Origin: JAFGDI01 sp963662515
Lineage (GTDB): Bacteria; Planctomycetota; Phycisphaerae; Sedimentisphaerales; SM23-30
Direction of reading: 5' to 3'
NCBI GenBank assembly: GCA_963662515.1
Contig: OY759675.1
Span: 806,001 to 870,000, forward strand
DNA length: 64,000 nucleotides
Below, piece by piece: positions 33,886-44,500 of this stretch. The position numbers were made by a program, and so were the translations under genes. The notes below the pieces were generated by a model that made no database searches, was not told the origin of the DNA, and saw only the letters and a list, made by a program, of their open reading frames with translations. Every line of letters begins with the position of its first letter. Positions within the stretch are counted from its first letter, which is position 1.

Positions 33886-34062
33886 AATAGACGGGTAATT
33901 ATAGCAAGAAGATTATGTTAAGCAAGAGATTTAAATAGAAAAAACATAAAAAAGAGTTTTTAGTGGATTTTTGGTCAGAAATACCCATAATTGCGCTTTT
34001 AACGGCCCGTACTGCCGTTAAAAGTGGTACGAAGGCATGATAAAAGTCATTGGGGGCTTTTA

Positions 34063-34683
34063 ATGAAGATAAAAGAAATAGTAATTGCCAGTGGTAATAA
34101 GGGGAAAGTGGCGGAATTTGAGAAGATGCTAAGCGGGCTTGGCATCAGTGTTTATGCATTATCAGAATTTGACGGGATCAGCGAATACCAGGAGACAGGT
34201 CATACCTTCCAGGAAAATGCCAGCGGAAAAGCATTGTACTATAGTAATATATTGGGCAAGGTAGTAATAGCGGACGATTCCGGGCTTGAAGTTGATGCGC
34301 TGGATGGGGCTCCGGGTGTATATTCCGCGAGATATGCAGGTTGCGAAGGCCCGGAAAAAGACTCAGCTAACAATGCCCGTCTGTTACAGGAGCTGATCGA
34401 TGTGCCTGATAGTCAGAGGACAGCTCGTTTTCGCTGCTGTCTTTGTATGGCAGGCCCAGATGGGGTATTGGCCCAGGCCAGCGGCAGTGTTGAAGGACAT
34501 ATATGCCGGACGGGCAGGGGGGCTAATGGTTTTGGGTATGATCCATTATTTGAGATACCAGAGCTGGGCAGAACAGCTGCCGAGCTGGAATATAGCGAGA
34601 AGAACAGGATCTCGCATCGGGGCAAGGCCATGAAAGAACTTATGGTTAAGCTTAAAGAATTGATCGAGAGTGAATTATGTTAA
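34063..34683 (+). CDS. rdgB: dITP/XTP pyrophosphatase (RdgB/HAM1)
   Basis: Hydrolyses non-canonical purine triphosphates such as XTP, dITP and ITP to monophosphates, keeping them out of nucleic acids. 206 residues with ASGNKGKVAEFEKML, ADDSGLEVDALDGAPGVYSARYAG, GFGYDPLFEIP and the C-terminal SHRGKAMKEL, all diagnostic. The ATG at 34063 is chosen because homology begins there. It overlaps the next gene by 7 bp. Confidence 0.94.
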   Translation: MKIKEIVIASGNKGKVAEFEKMLSGLGISVYALSEFDGISEYQETGHTFQENASGKALYYSNILGKVVIADDSGLEVDALDGAPGVYSARYAGCEGPEKDSANNARLLQELIDVPDSQRTARFRCCLCMAGPDGVLAQASGSVEGHICRTGRGANGFGYDPLFEIPELGRTAAELEYSEKNRISHRGKAMKELMVKLKELIESELC

Positions 34684-35510
34684 ATTTTAAAGTAGATGAA
34701 CAATTGTGCGTTAAGTGCGGACTGTGTGTAGAAGACTGTCCGATGAAAATAATCGATATGCCAGAGGGCGAGGTTCCTGGTGTAAGTGCAGCAAAAGAGT
34801 TGTCTTGCATAGCTTGCCAGCATTGCCTGGCGATTTGTCCGACTGGTGCGTTGTCAATAATGAATCGCGACCCGAAGGATTCTATCTTATTGAATAATGC
34901 TAATTTACCGACCCCTGAGCAGATGGCAACGCTGATAAAGGGTCGTCGCAGTGTGCGCAAGTTCAAGCAGGAAAATGTAAGCCGGGAACTTATAGATGAA
35001 ATGCTGGCGGTGGTTGCCAATTGTCCGACAGGAATAAATCGCCAGGACCTTGTATTCACAGTGGTAGATTGCAAGGAATATATGGACGAATTTCGCAGCA
35101 AGATAATGGACGATCTGTTGCAGGCGGCCCAGCTTGGAGCGATCCCGGAGCGGTTCGACTATCTGAAAAAGATGATTTTTTACTGGAAGAAAAGTGGTGT
35201 TGATATAATATTTCGTTCAGCGCCGCATTTTCTGGTGGTATCGGCCTCAAGTTATGCCGCCTGTCCGGAAGAAGATGTTAACCTTGCTCTGGCCTATTTT
35301 GAGCTCTTAGCAGCGAGTAACGGAATTGGTACTACCTGGTGCGGCAATTTGAAAATGGCTCTTGAAGTATTACCTAAATATAAGAAGCGATTAAATTTAT
35401 CATCGACGACCTATTATTACCCCATGATATTTGGCATACCAGCGGTAAAATACCGTCGAACAGTGCAGAGAGACGATGCCGCGGTGATCAATAAAATCTG
35501 CCGGAAGTGA
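34677..35510 (+). CDS. ferredoxin-nitroreductase fusion protein
   Basis: 277 residues. The N-terminal ~65 carry two 4Fe-4S ferredoxin motifs (CVKCGLCVEDCP and CIACQHCLAICP). The rest is a nitroreductase-fold FMN domain starting IKGRRSVRKFKQENVSRELID, with the usual NCPTGINRQ and LAASNGIGTTWCGN segments. Such fusions pass electrons from reduced ferredoxin-type centres to a flavin; the physiological substrate is unknown. Its start overlaps the end of rdgB, so the two are co-translated. Confidence 0.87.
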   Translation: MLNFKVDEQLCVKCGLCVEDCPMKIIDMPEGEVPGVSAAKELSCIACQHCLAICPTGALSIMNRDPKDSILLNNANLPTPEQMATLIKGRRSVRKFKQENVSRELIDEMLAVVANCPTGINRQDLVFTVVDCKEYMDEFRSKIMDDLLQAAQLGAIPERFDYLKKMIFYWKKSGVDIIFRSAPHFLVVSASSYAACPEEDVNLALAYFELLAASNGIGTTWCGNLKMALEVLPKYKKRLNLSSTTYYYPMIFGIPAVKYRRTVQRDDAAVINKICRK

Positions 35511-35617
35511 GAAAAGGGCGTAAAATACTAAAAAACTGGTAATAGCATAGATAACGGGGTTTTTGCTGAAAAAGAGCGGTGAAAAGTAAAAAAAGCTAAA
35601 AAAGTCAGAAAAAAACT

Positions 35618-35647
35618 TTGACAAATAGCCCTGCTATGGTGTATATT
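35618..35647 (+). promoter_or_regulatory. promoter of the tRNA-Thr/tuf unit
   Basis: TTGACA (35618-35623), 18 bp, then TATATT (35642-35647), some 200 bp upstream of tRNA-Thr. The stretch 35650-35849 between it and the tRNA has no gene. Confidence 0.65.
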
Positions 35648-35849
35648 TTGCAATTCTGTAGCGAAGTTTAGACCTGCAATAACCGTCTCAATATTATAAG
35701 CAAGAGTCAGTTTGGTTGTAAGTGTATTTGAAATAGCTACTTAAGCGAATGAGAGATCAGGGAAACGGCCCAGGCGACTGCTTGACAGTGGTTACGATGA
35801 GTCTTTTTCAAAGCTGGCGATAAGATAAGATCTTATTTTGCAAGCAGTT

Positions 35850-35922
<73 letters not shown>

Positions 35923-36030
35923 GTGTAAGCTATATGTGTACCGATATGAAGTAGTATCGGAATAAGATATAAGTTAGTAAGATAATAATATTGGAAGTCC
36001 CGAGTACAGACATAAAGGAGACACCAGAAA

Positions 36031-37236
36031 ATGGCCAAAGAAGTATTTAACAGAACCAAGCCGCATGTGAATGTAGGAACCATCGGTCACATTGACCACG
36101 GCAAGACAACATTGACCGCAGCTATAACCGTAGTACAGGCAGCCAAAGGCCTGGCCAAGGGCGTAGCTTATGACGAAGTTGCTAAGGCATCAGAGTCACA
36201 GGGTCGTCGTGATGCAACTAAGATTTTGACAATTGCTACATCGCATCAGGAATATGAGTCAGACACTCGTCATTATGCTCATATTGACTGTCCGGGTCAC
36301 GCAGACTATGTAAAGAACATGATTACTGGTGCTGCTCAGATGGACGGTGCGATTCTGGTAGTAAGTGCTGCTGATGGTCCAATGCCTCAGACACGCGAGC
36401 ATGTACTGCTGGCTCGTCAGGTAAATGTACCCCGTCTGGTAGTATTTTTGAACAAGGTTGACCTGGTAGATGACCCAGAGCTGCTGGAACTGGTAGAAAT
36501 GGAAGTTCGTGAACTTCTGGACAAATACGAGTTCAATGGCGACAATGCTCCGGTTATCCGTGGTTCAGCTGTAGGTGCTCTGAATGAGCCAAAGGATCCT
36601 GAAAAGACCAAGTGTATTCAGGAACTGATGGATGCTCTGGACAGCTATATACCTGAGCCTGTTCGCGAGATCGACAAGGACTTCCTGATGCCGGTAGAAG
36701 ATGTATTCTCGATCAAGGGTCGTGGTACAGTAGCTACAGGTCGTATCGAGCGTGGTAAGATCACCGTAGGTACAGAAGTTGAGATCGTAGGTATCAAGGA
36801 TACCCGTAAGACAACTGTAACCGGCGTAGAAATGTTCCAGAAGACCCTGAATGAAGGTCAGGCTGGTGACAATGTTGGTCTGCTTCTCCGCGGTATTGAA
36901 AAAGACGATGTACAGCGTGGTATGGTACTGGCCAAGACCGGCAGTATCAAGCCTCACACCAAGTTTGAAGGTGAGATCTATGTACTGAGCAAAGAGGAAG
37001 GTGGTCGTCATACCCCATTCTTCAACGGATACCGTCCTCAGTTCTATTTCCGTACCACAGATGTAACTGGTGCAATTACTCTTCAGGGTGGCGCAGAAAT
37101 GTGTATGCCTGGTGATAATGCCCGTATCGCAGGTGAGATCATTAACCCGATCGCTATGGAAGAAGGCGTTCGTTTCGCGATTCGCGAAGGTGGTCGTACC
37201 GTTGGTGCTGGTGTAGTAACCAAGATCATAGCCTAA
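36031..37236 (+). CDS. tuf: elongation factor Tu
   Basis: Delivers aminoacyl-tRNA to the ribosome as a GTP complex. 401 residues with all G motifs: GHIDHGKTT, DCPGHADYVKNMITGAAQMDGAILVVSA, NKVDLVDD and SA(V)G, followed by the two beta-barrel domains and the C-terminal GGRTVGAGVVTKI. The ATG follows AAAGGAGA. Codon usage is even and typical of a highly expressed gene. Confidence 0.98.
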   Translation: MAKEVFNRTKPHVNVGTIGHIDHGKTTLTAAITVVQAAKGLAKGVAYDEVAKASESQGRRDATKILTIATSHQEYESDTRHYAHIDCPGHADYVKNMITGAAQMDGAILVVSAADGPMPQTREHVLLARQVNVPRLVVFLNKVDLVDDPELLELVEMEVRELLDKYEFNGDNAPVIRGSAVGALNEPKDPEKTKCIQELMDALDSYIPEPVREIDKDFLMPVEDVFSIKGRGTVATGRIERGKITVGTEVEIVGIKDTRKTTVTGVEMFQKTLNEGQAGDNVGLLLRGIEKDDVQRGMVLAKTGSIKPHTKFEGEIYVLSKEEGGRHTPFFNGYRPQFYFRTTDVTGAITLQGGAEMCMPGDNARIAGEIINPIAMEEGVRFAIREGGRTVGAGVVTKIIA

Positions 37237-37300
37237 TACGGTTGTGAAAGTTGGCAAGCTGGATAACCGCCGGTAAGTCAGCAAGTTTAATAATAAGCAG

Positions 37301-37333
37301 GGGCGGTCAGGTTCGCAAGAAAACTGACCGCCC
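37301..37333 (+). terminator. hairpin after tuf, without clear T-run
   Basis: A 10-bp perfect stem, GGGCGGTCAG / CTGACCGCCC, lies 65 bp after tuf. It is followed by TTGAAAAAC, so it may be a partial terminator or processing site before rpmG. Confidence 0.5.
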
Positions 37334-37417
37334 TTGAAAAACTTTATCGAATTAAATCAGAGAGCAGCACCTGGGCAAAGTGTCAGGTTAAGCTGCGAGC
37401 AGTACAGGTAGAGACTC

Positions 37418-37585
37418 ATGGCAAAAAAGACAAAAAGAGAAAATTTCTGGATGGAATGCAGCGAATGCAGCAGCCGCAATTACAGGACTGAAGTAAGTAC
37501 AATGGGCGGCATTCCGAAGCTGGAACTCAGTAAGTATTGTAAAAAAGACCGTAAGCATACTGTCCACAAGCTGCGTAAGAAATAA
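37418..37585 (+). CDS. rpmG: 50S ribosomal protein L33
   Basis: A 55-residue ribosomal protein: MAKKTKRENFWMECSECSSRNY onward, ending KHTVHKLRKK. Cysteines 14, 17 and 41 are present, but the fourth zinc-ligand position of C+ forms (after YCKK) is Asp44, so the zinc ribbon may be incomplete. It sits between tuf and tRNA-Trp/secE, the standard place in many bacteria. Confidence 0.93.
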   Translation: MAKKTKRENFWMECSECSSRNYRTEVSTMGGIPKLELSKYCKKDRKHTVHKLRKK

Positions 37586-37653
37586 TCAGTCTTAAAGGTA
37601 TGGAAAGCGTGTCTTTCTATATTTACAGATACACTCACTCACAAGGTGAGTAA

Positions 37654-37727
<74 letters not shown>

Positions 37728-37771
37728 GTGTTTATAATAAACTGTTGTTGCTTCTGTAGTATCAGGGGGAG

Positions 37772-38239
37772 ATGGACGGCAGAGACAAACCAGAATATCA
37801 ATTGATGGAAGTTTGGGACAACGAGATGAAATTTAGTATATATAAAAAAGGTCAGGGTTATTATACCAGATTGTGCAGTGGATTTGCTGGCGTGATCCTG
37901 GCAGCTTTGGGCTGTTATCAGTTGCTTGATTCTCTGCGTGGGTGGTTGGGTGACAACATGTCAGAAAATACCGTACAGGTAGTATCAGCTGCTGTAGCGC
38001 TGGCGTTATTTGCCGGTCTTTCTTTGCTGACTTTCTTTCTGGTAAATGCGCCCAAATGTGCAGATTTTATGATAGAGACCGAAGGCGAGATGAAAAAAGT
38101 TAACTGGCCGGCGAAGAAGGAAGTAATATCTTCGACCAAGGTAGTTATAGTATCAGTTATCGCTATGGCTTTGTTCATAGGTTTGGTTGATATCGTATTT
38201 CTCTGGGTATTCCAGGCAATGGGCGTAGTTAAGGCTTAA
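37772..38239 (+). CDS. secE: preprotein translocase subunit SecE
   Basis: The small membrane subunit of the SecYEG channel. 155 residues with about three helices (LCSGFAGVILAALGCYQLL, VVSAAVALALFAGLSLLTFFL and the last VVIVSVIAMALFIGLVDIVFLWVF). The conserved amphipathic motif GEMKKVNWPAKKEVISSTKVV precedes the last helix. The start is uncertain: the purine-rich GGGGGAG touches this ATG, so ATGs at 37805 or 37829 are alternatives. Confidence 0.9.
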   Translation: MDGRDKPEYQLMEVWDNEMKFSIYKKGQGYYTRLCSGFAGVILAALGCYQLLDSLRGWLGDNMSENTVQVVSAAVALALFAGLSLLTFFLVNAPKCADFMIETEGEMKKVNWPAKKEVISSTKVVIVSVIAMALFIGLVDIVFLWVFQAMGVVKA

Positions 38240-38315
38240 GTGATTAAGTCGGCAGGCTGCATCAGGTATGCGGTCTGGTTAAATTTCAACTAAAGAACAA
38301 TTACAGGGTGCTGAT

Positions 38316-38915
38316 GTGACTGACAATAAAGATAATTCACAGCCGCAGGAAGCTGCACTGAATCCTGGTATGGTATGGTGCGTACTTCGCGTAGCTACAA
38401 ATCGTGAGACATCGATCTGTGAGACCTTGAAACGCAAAGTGACCGTAGAGCATCTTGAAGATGTAATGGGGCGTATTCTGGTACCGACCGAGAAGGTTAA
38501 AAGAAACACAGGTAAGCAGCAGCGGGTATATGAACGCAAGCTGTATCCTGGTTATGTATTTTGTGAGATGATGTTACAGGAAGATGGCAGTATTCCTGAA
38601 CGCAGCTGGTTTGTGATCAAGGAAACTAATGGTGTAGGTGAGTTTATTGGTACTGAGGGCAAGCCCAGTCCTATGTCACCTGCTGATGTTGCCAAGATGC
38701 TCAATCAGAATGAGGCATCAAAATGTGACAGTCCTTCACTTCAGATGGAATTTGCCAAGGATGATTCAATTAAGATCAAGGGCGGTTCGTTTGAAGGGTT
38801 TGAAGGAAAGGTAGAGGCCGTAGATAAGGAAAAAGGTACAGTACGGGTTATTGTAACTATTTTCGGCAGGGCCACGCCGCTGGACATTGAATACTGGCAG
38901 TTAGAGAAAGTATGA
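38316..38915 (+). CDS. nusG: transcription termination/antitermination protein NusG
   Basis: Binds RNA polymerase and couples it to ribosomes or Rho. 199 residues from a GTG: a short acidic leader, an NGN domain (WCVLRVATNRETSICETLKRK, YPGYVFCEM) and a C-terminal KOW domain (DDSIKIKGGSFEGFEGKVEAVD). Order secE-nusG-rplK is the classic arrangement. Confidence 0.95.
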   Translation: MTDNKDNSQPQEAALNPGMVWCVLRVATNRETSICETLKRKVTVEHLEDVMGRILVPTEKVKRNTGKQQRVYERKLYPGYVFCEMMLQEDGSIPERSWFVIKETNGVGEFIGTEGKPSPMSPADVAKMLNQNEASKCDSPSLQMEFAKDDSIKIKGGSFEGFEGKVEAVDKEKGTVRVIVTIFGRATPLDIEYWQLEKV

Positions 38916-39029
38916 TTTGTATAATCTGGTATGAATTAAGCTATTACGCCGCAGAGTTTTACTGGTAAATACAAATAGATAAACGGTTCCCGCCGCTAAA
39001 AAGATAATAAGAAAGAGGGAATTAAATAA

Positions 39030-39458
39030 ATGGCTAAAAAGCAAATAACCGCACAAGTTAAAGTCCAGGCACCGGGCGGAAAAGCAACCCCGGCACCACC
39101 AATTGGTCCTGCTCTGGGTCAGCATGGTGTAAACATTGGTCAGTTCGTTTCACAGTTTAACGATCGTACCAAAGAGTTCAATGGAATGATCATACCGTGT
39201 ATTATTACGGTTTATTCCGACCGTTCTTTTGAATTTGTACTTAAGAGCCCGCCTACTTCTGTATTGCTCAAGAAGGCTGCAAATATTGCTCAGGGCAGTG
39301 GTGAGCCAAATACCAATAAGGTTGGTAAGGTTACCATGGCCCAGGTCAATGAGATTGCCAAGACCAAGATGGAAGATATGAACTGCGGTAAGATGGATTC
39401 TGCTGTCAAGATGATTGCAGGTACCGCCCGCAGCATGGGTATTGATGTAGTTGAGTAA
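39030..39458 (+). CDS. rplK: 50S ribosomal protein L11
   Basis: 142 residues, normal length. PGGKATPAPPIGPALGQHGVNI at the N-terminus and the RNA-binding C-terminal domain (AGTARSMGIDV) are typical. It forms part of the GTPase-associated centre. The ATG follows AAGAGGGA. Confidence 0.97.
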   Translation: MAKKQITAQVKVQAPGGKATPAPPIGPALGQHGVNIGQFVSQFNDRTKEFNGMIIPCIITVYSDRSFEFVLKSPPTSVLLKKAANIAQGSGEPNTNKVGKVTMAQVNEIAKTKMEDMNCGKMDSAVKMIAGTARSMGIDVVE

Positions 39459-39556
39459 GAATTAATGACTGCCGGGTATAACTGGTGGTCATTAAGTATT
39501 ATATAAGGTAAACCACAGCCATAATAGTGGGAGCGTTTTTCACAGAGAGGTGACTG

Positions 39557-40237
39557 ATGCGTACAAGAAGTAAAAGATATAAGAAGGATGCCGAGATTTT
39601 CAGCAAGGATAAGCTTGCTCTGGCACCGGCAGTAGCCAAGCTCAAAGGTTGGGGAACAACCAAGTTTAACCAGACCGTAGAATGTGTACTGCACCTGGGT
39701 ATTGACCCTCGTCATGCAGATCAGGCCATTCGTGGCGCGATATCGCTGCCGCATGGTATTGGTAAGACCCTTAGAGTAATCGCTTTTTGTGATGGTGCAG
39801 ATATAGAGAAGGCCAAGGCAGCCGGAGCTATAGAGGCAGATTCAGATGAGCTGGTGAACAAGGTTAATGCCGGCTGGCTGGATTTTGATGTGGCTATTGC
39901 TCATCCCAAGATGATGGGTAAAGTAGGTAAACTGGGTCGCGTTTTAGGTCCGCAGGGCAAGATGCCTTCTCCTAAGAGCGGTACAGTAACTGCTGATATT
40001 GAGACTGCTGTCAAAGAGTATGCAGCCGGTAAGGTTGAGTACCGTAATGACAGTGGTGGAAATGTTCATGTTCCAGTTGGAAAGATTAATTTTGAAGCTG
40101 AGAAACTGGTAGATAATCTTAACGCATTTATCGATACGATCAAGAAATCCAAGCCTTCAGCGGCTAAGGGTACATTCATCAAGAAATGCTGTATTTCAGC
40201 TACGATGAGTCCTTCGATCGAGATCGATCTCGCCTGA
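39557..40237 (+). CDS. rplA: 50S ribosomal protein L1
   Basis: 226 residues. RTRSKRYKKDAEIF, the conserved KLGRVLGPQGKMPSPKSGTV and a C-terminal VPVGKINF region identify L1, the stalk protein that releases E-site tRNA. In many bacteria it also represses its own mRNA. Confidence 0.97.
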   Translation: MRTRSKRYKKDAEIFSKDKLALAPAVAKLKGWGTTKFNQTVECVLHLGIDPRHADQAIRGAISLPHGIGKTLRVIAFCDGADIEKAKAAGAIEADSDELVNKVNAGWLDFDVAIAHPKMMGKVGKLGRVLGPQGKMPSPKSGTVTADIETAVKEYAAGKVEYRNDSGGNVHVPVGKINFEAEKLVDNLNAFIDTIKKSKPSAAKGTFIKKCCISATMSPSIEIDLA

Positions 40238-40286
40238 GTTAATGTGACCAATAGTTTATCATACCATTAAAGATAAGAGGCTTAAA

Positions 40287-40814
40287 ATGAGTAAAAAAGT
40301 AAAAGGCTTAATGAAGCAGGAAATCGCATCTTCGCTTAAAGGTGTGTCAGAGTTTATGGTAATGTCACTCTATGGTTTAGATGGCAATTCCAATAACAAG
40401 TTCCGTGCTGATCTGGAAAAGCAGAATATATCAGTTTGCGTTGTTAAGAATTCACTGGCAGAAAGTGCACTGCGTGATATGGGCTATAATAACCTTGACG
40501 GTTTATTTAATGGTCCTTGTGCTGTTGTGCTGGGTGGTTCAGATATTGTTACCCTGGCTAAGAGCATGGTTAACTGGGCTAAAGAATTAGAGAAGCTCGA
40601 GATTAAAGGTGCTTTTGTTGAGGGTCAGGTACTCAATGCCAAGCAGGCAGAAGAGTTGAGCAAGATGCTTACCCGTGCTGAGCAGCAGGGTATGGTTGTC
40701 AGTATGGCTCTGGCTCCGGCAACCAAGCTGGCAGGTGCAATTATCAGCCCGGCAGCAAATATTGCTGGTTGTCTTAAGACAATTATTGACAAAGCTGAAG
40801 AAGGCGCAGCCTGA
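40287..40814 (+). CDS. rplJ: 50S ribosomal protein L10
   Basis: 175 residues; base of the L7/L12 stalk. MSKKVKGLMKQEI and VMSLYGLDGNSNNKFRADLEKQNI, then VVKNSLAESAL are family features. It lies 49 bp after rplA. Confidence 0.95.
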   Translation: MSKKVKGLMKQEIASSLKGVSEFMVMSLYGLDGNSNNKFRADLEKQNISVCVVKNSLAESALRDMGYNNLDGLFNGPCAVVLGGSDIVTLAKSMVNWAKELEKLEIKGAFVEGQVLNAKQAEELSKMLTRAEQQGMVVSMALAPATKLAGAIISPAANIAGCLKTIIDKAEEGAA

Positions 40815-40958
40815 GTTTAGAAATCGAGCAGGCATAAGTGGCCTGCTGTAAGAATATAATATTAACTTTGTGCGATCCGACTGTCCCGTTGAGGGTTAAA
40901 CACGGTGAAGTAGCTGTGGCCATCGGTACACAAACAGATAATAATAAGGAGACATTAA

Positions 40959-41348
40959 ATGTCTGAAGTTAGTGCAGAAATCAAAGCAATCGGTGATCAG
41001 ATCGTAGCTCTTACCCTTTTACAGGCCAAAGAGCTGGCAGACTACCTGAAGGATGAATATGGCATTGAGCCTGCCGCTGGTGGTGCTATTGTTGCTATGG
41101 CTCCTGCTGCTGCAGCTGCTGCTGAAGTAGAAGAGAAGACCAGCTTCAATGTAGTTCTGAAGGAATCTGGCGACCAGAAGATCAAGGTAATTAAGGAAGT
41201 TCGCGGCGCTACAGGTCTGGGCCTGAAGGAAGCTAAGGACCTCGTTGACGGTGCTCCTAAGACCGTTAAAGAAAACATGAGCAAGGAAGATGCAGAAGCC
41301 CTCAAGAAGCTTCTGGAAGAAGCTGGCGCAACTGTAGAGTTGGCCTAA
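40959..41348 (+). CDS. rplL: 50S ribosomal protein L7/L12
   Basis: 129 residues: an N-terminal dimerisation helix, an Ala-rich hinge (AMAPAAAAAAEVEEK) and the C-terminal factor-binding domain with KIKVIKEVRGATGLGLKEAKDLV. It recruits translation GTPases. The gap to rplJ is 144 bp, and AAGGAG precedes the ATG. Confidence 0.97.
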   Translation: MSEVSAEIKAIGDQIVALTLLQAKELADYLKDEYGIEPAAGGAIVAMAPAAAAAAEVEEKTSFNVVLKESGDQKIKVIKEVRGATGLGLKEAKDLVDGAPKTVKENMSKEDAEALKKLLEEAGATVELA

Positions 41349-41433
41349 TGTTGGCTCATGCCCAGGTGATTTCTGATATGGTAATATCATAAATCCCGGC
41401 AGCGAACCAAAAAGTAAAGCACATATAATCATT

Positions 41434-41464
41434 CAGCCGGGAACTGTTTTTCAGGTCCCGGCTG
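41434..41464 (+). promoter_or_regulatory. rplL-rpoB intergenic hairpin
   Basis: A 9-bp stem (CAGCCGGGA / TCCCGGCTG) with a 13-nt loop lies in the 220-bp spacer before rpoB. In other bacteria this spacer carries an attenuator and RNase III site that set the ribosomal protein to polymerase ratio; the same job is likely here. Confidence 0.5.
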
Positions 41465-41568
41465 GTGATGTGTTTATAAGAGTATAATTTCCGGAAATAC
41501 CGTTAAGCAGATTTTGGGACGCCATAATCATGAGCTGATACGGAACCCTCAAAGTTCAGGAGAACAAT

Positions 41569-44500
41569 ATGGCCTTCAATGAGATTCGCCATTTTGGTCG
41601 GTTTAAAGCAGAAACCGTGATCCCCTCGTTAAGTGATATCCAGCAGATTAGTTATGACCGTTTCTTACAGCTAGATGTTCAACCATCTGATCGCGAAGAA
41701 ATGGGTATTGAAGCATTATTAAGGGAGATTTTCCCGATCGTCAGCTATGACGAGAATTATGTGCTTGAATATATCAGCTATGAACTGGGTAAGCCGCGTT
41801 ATACCCCCGATGAGTGTCGTCAGTTAAGGCTGACCTATGGTCGCCCGTTCCGCGTTCGTTGTCGCCTGACCCGCAAAGACAGTGCTGAGGTTATGGAAGA
41901 CAGTGTATATCTGGGCGAACTGCCGATCATGATCGGTGGTGGTGAGTTCATAATTAACGGTGCAGAAAGAGTTATCGTTAATCAGCTGCATCGCAGTCCT
42001 GGTGTTGACTTTGTCGTTGAGACACAGGAAGGCGACCGTCCATTACATGGCTGTCGTATCATACCTGAAAGAGGCAGCTGGATCGAGATCAATGTTACCA
42101 AGAAGGATGTAATGATCATCCGCATTGACCAGTCTGGTAAGCTCAGTGCTGCGACCTTCCTCCGTGCTATGGATGAGAAGTATGGCAGCACAGAGAATAT
42201 CATTCGTGAGTTTTATGAGACTCGCAAGGTGTCAGTAACAGACCTGCACCCCGATATGTGGGCGGTAGGCACGATCATAGATACAGAAACCGGCGAAGAG
42301 CTGGTCAAGGGCGGCTGTCAGATCGGCGAAAAAGTTGAAGTAATTCAGCAGTCAACTCTGCGTGATGTTGAGATCTGTGAATGTGTGCTGCGTGACTCAG
42401 ATGGTAAAAAGGACATGCTGGTGATGAACTCTCTGGCAGATGACCCTTGCGATAGTCATGAGCAGGCATTATTGCGGATCTACTCTCGTTTGCGTCCGGG
42501 TAATCCTACCAATCCGGAAAAGGCCAAGCAGCTGTTCTTTGAGAAGTTTTATGATAGCAACAGATACAGATTAGGCCGGGTAGGCCGTTTCCGTCTCAAT
42601 CGTAAGTTCAATCTCAGTGTTGACGAAAATGAGATGGTTTTACATTATGATGATTTTATCGCCTCGATGAAGTATATATTGAAGCTTCGCTGCAATGATG
42701 GCAGCGTTGAGCTGGATGATATTGACCATCTTGGTAATCGTCGTTTGCGTACTATTGATGAACTGGCATCTGATGAGCTGAGAAAAGGCTTCCTGAAGCT
42801 GCGTCGCAGCGTGCAGGAGCGTGTCAGTGTGAAAGATATGAATGAACTGGGTAAGATCTCTGAGCTGATCAACAGCAAGAGTATTACCAGTGCGATCGAT
42901 TTCTTCTTTGGCAGAGGCGAACTCAGTCAGGTAGTTGACCAGACCAATCCGCTGAGCCAGTTGACACACGAGAGAAGACTTTCAGCTCTGGGCCCAGGTG
43001 GTTTGAACCGTAAGCGAGCCGGCTTTGAAGTGCGAGATGTTCATATCTCGCATTATGGCCGTATTTGTCCGATCGAAACACCTGAAGGTACTAATATCGG
43101 TCTTATCAGTTCGTTAAGTCTGTATGCATCAGTTGATGAATACGGCTTTTTGATCACACCATACCGCAAGGTAGAAGGTGATAAGGCTGAGAAGGTAGTA
43201 TATCTTCGTGCTGATGAAGAAATTGATGCTATTCTGGCACCGGTAGATGTGTTGGAAGATGGCGTGTCTCAGCTCAGCGAAGGTGTGGTTCTGGCCCGTG
43301 TAGATGGTGACCTTGCTCAGGCAGATACAACTGAGATCGAGTATATTGATATTGCCCCGAATCAGACTGTGGGTGTATCGGCTGCTTTGATCCCGTTCCT
43401 GGAGCATGACGATGCTAACCGTGCCCTGATGGGTTCAAACATGCAGCGTCAGGCTGTTCCACTGCTGGTGACAGATCCGCCATGTGTGGCAACCGGTGTG
43501 GAAAAAGTTGTTGCGGTGAACAGTTCAATGGTAGTTCGTTCTCGTCGTGATGGTATTGTTACCTATGTCGATGCGATGCGTATTATTATTGATGCTAATG
43601 ATGAATATGAAATGCGCAAGTTCCAGGGTCTCAATGAGAGAACCTGTATTAACCAGAAGCCGCTGGTTAAGCTGGGACAGCGTGTGGTTAAAGGCCAGAT
43701 CATTGCAGACGGTGCTGCTACCAAAAATGGTGAACTGGCACTGGGTCGTAATGTTCGCGTAGCGTTTATGATGTTTGATGGCTACACCTTTGAAGACTCG
43801 ATCCTGATAAGCGAACGCCTGGTCAAAGATGATGTCTTTACCAGTATTCATATAGAGGAATATGAGATCGAATGCCGCGAGACTAAACTAGGTCGCGAGG
43901 AATTCACAAATGATATTCCCAATGTATCAGAAAAAGCACTGGCCAATCTTGATGAGGGCGGCGTAGTGCGTGTGGGAACATTTGTCAATCAGGGAGATAT
44001 TCTGGTTGGTAAGGTTTCACCCAAGAGCAAGAGCGAGTTGTCTCCAGAAGAAAAACTGCTCTATGCGATCTTTGGCCGCACCGGCGAAGATGTTAAAAAT
44101 GAGTCTCTGGAAATGCCCGGCGGTGGTTATGGTATTGTAATAGATACCAAGCGATTCTCTCGCCGTATGTATATGAGTGATGAGCAGAAGGCCAAGCTCA
44201 AGGAAAAGATGACTGAATACGGCAATGATATGGATCAGAGGATCTGTGATGTATTCCGTCAGATGTGTAAGGCAGTATCAGAGAAGTTTGATATACATCC
44301 TATAGACCCCAATACAGCCCAGATACTGGGTGCCAGCAATAATGATGAGGTTATCAAAGAGCAGGTTGACCTGTTCGACCTGAGCTGGATCCTGGATAAA
44401 GTTGAAGATGCAGAAGCTCGTAAGCAGGCTGATGAGTTTATCGCGGCCTATATGCGTCGTCTGCGTGATATTCAGGAAGAGAAAGCTCGTAAGCTGGCCC

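Noticed and set aside
35964..35986. AATAAGATATAAGTTAG between tRNA-Thr and tuf, resembling the arm of the palindromic elements
   Set aside because: Only about 16 bp match and no second arm or core is present; probably chance in AT-rich DNA or a remnant too short to call.
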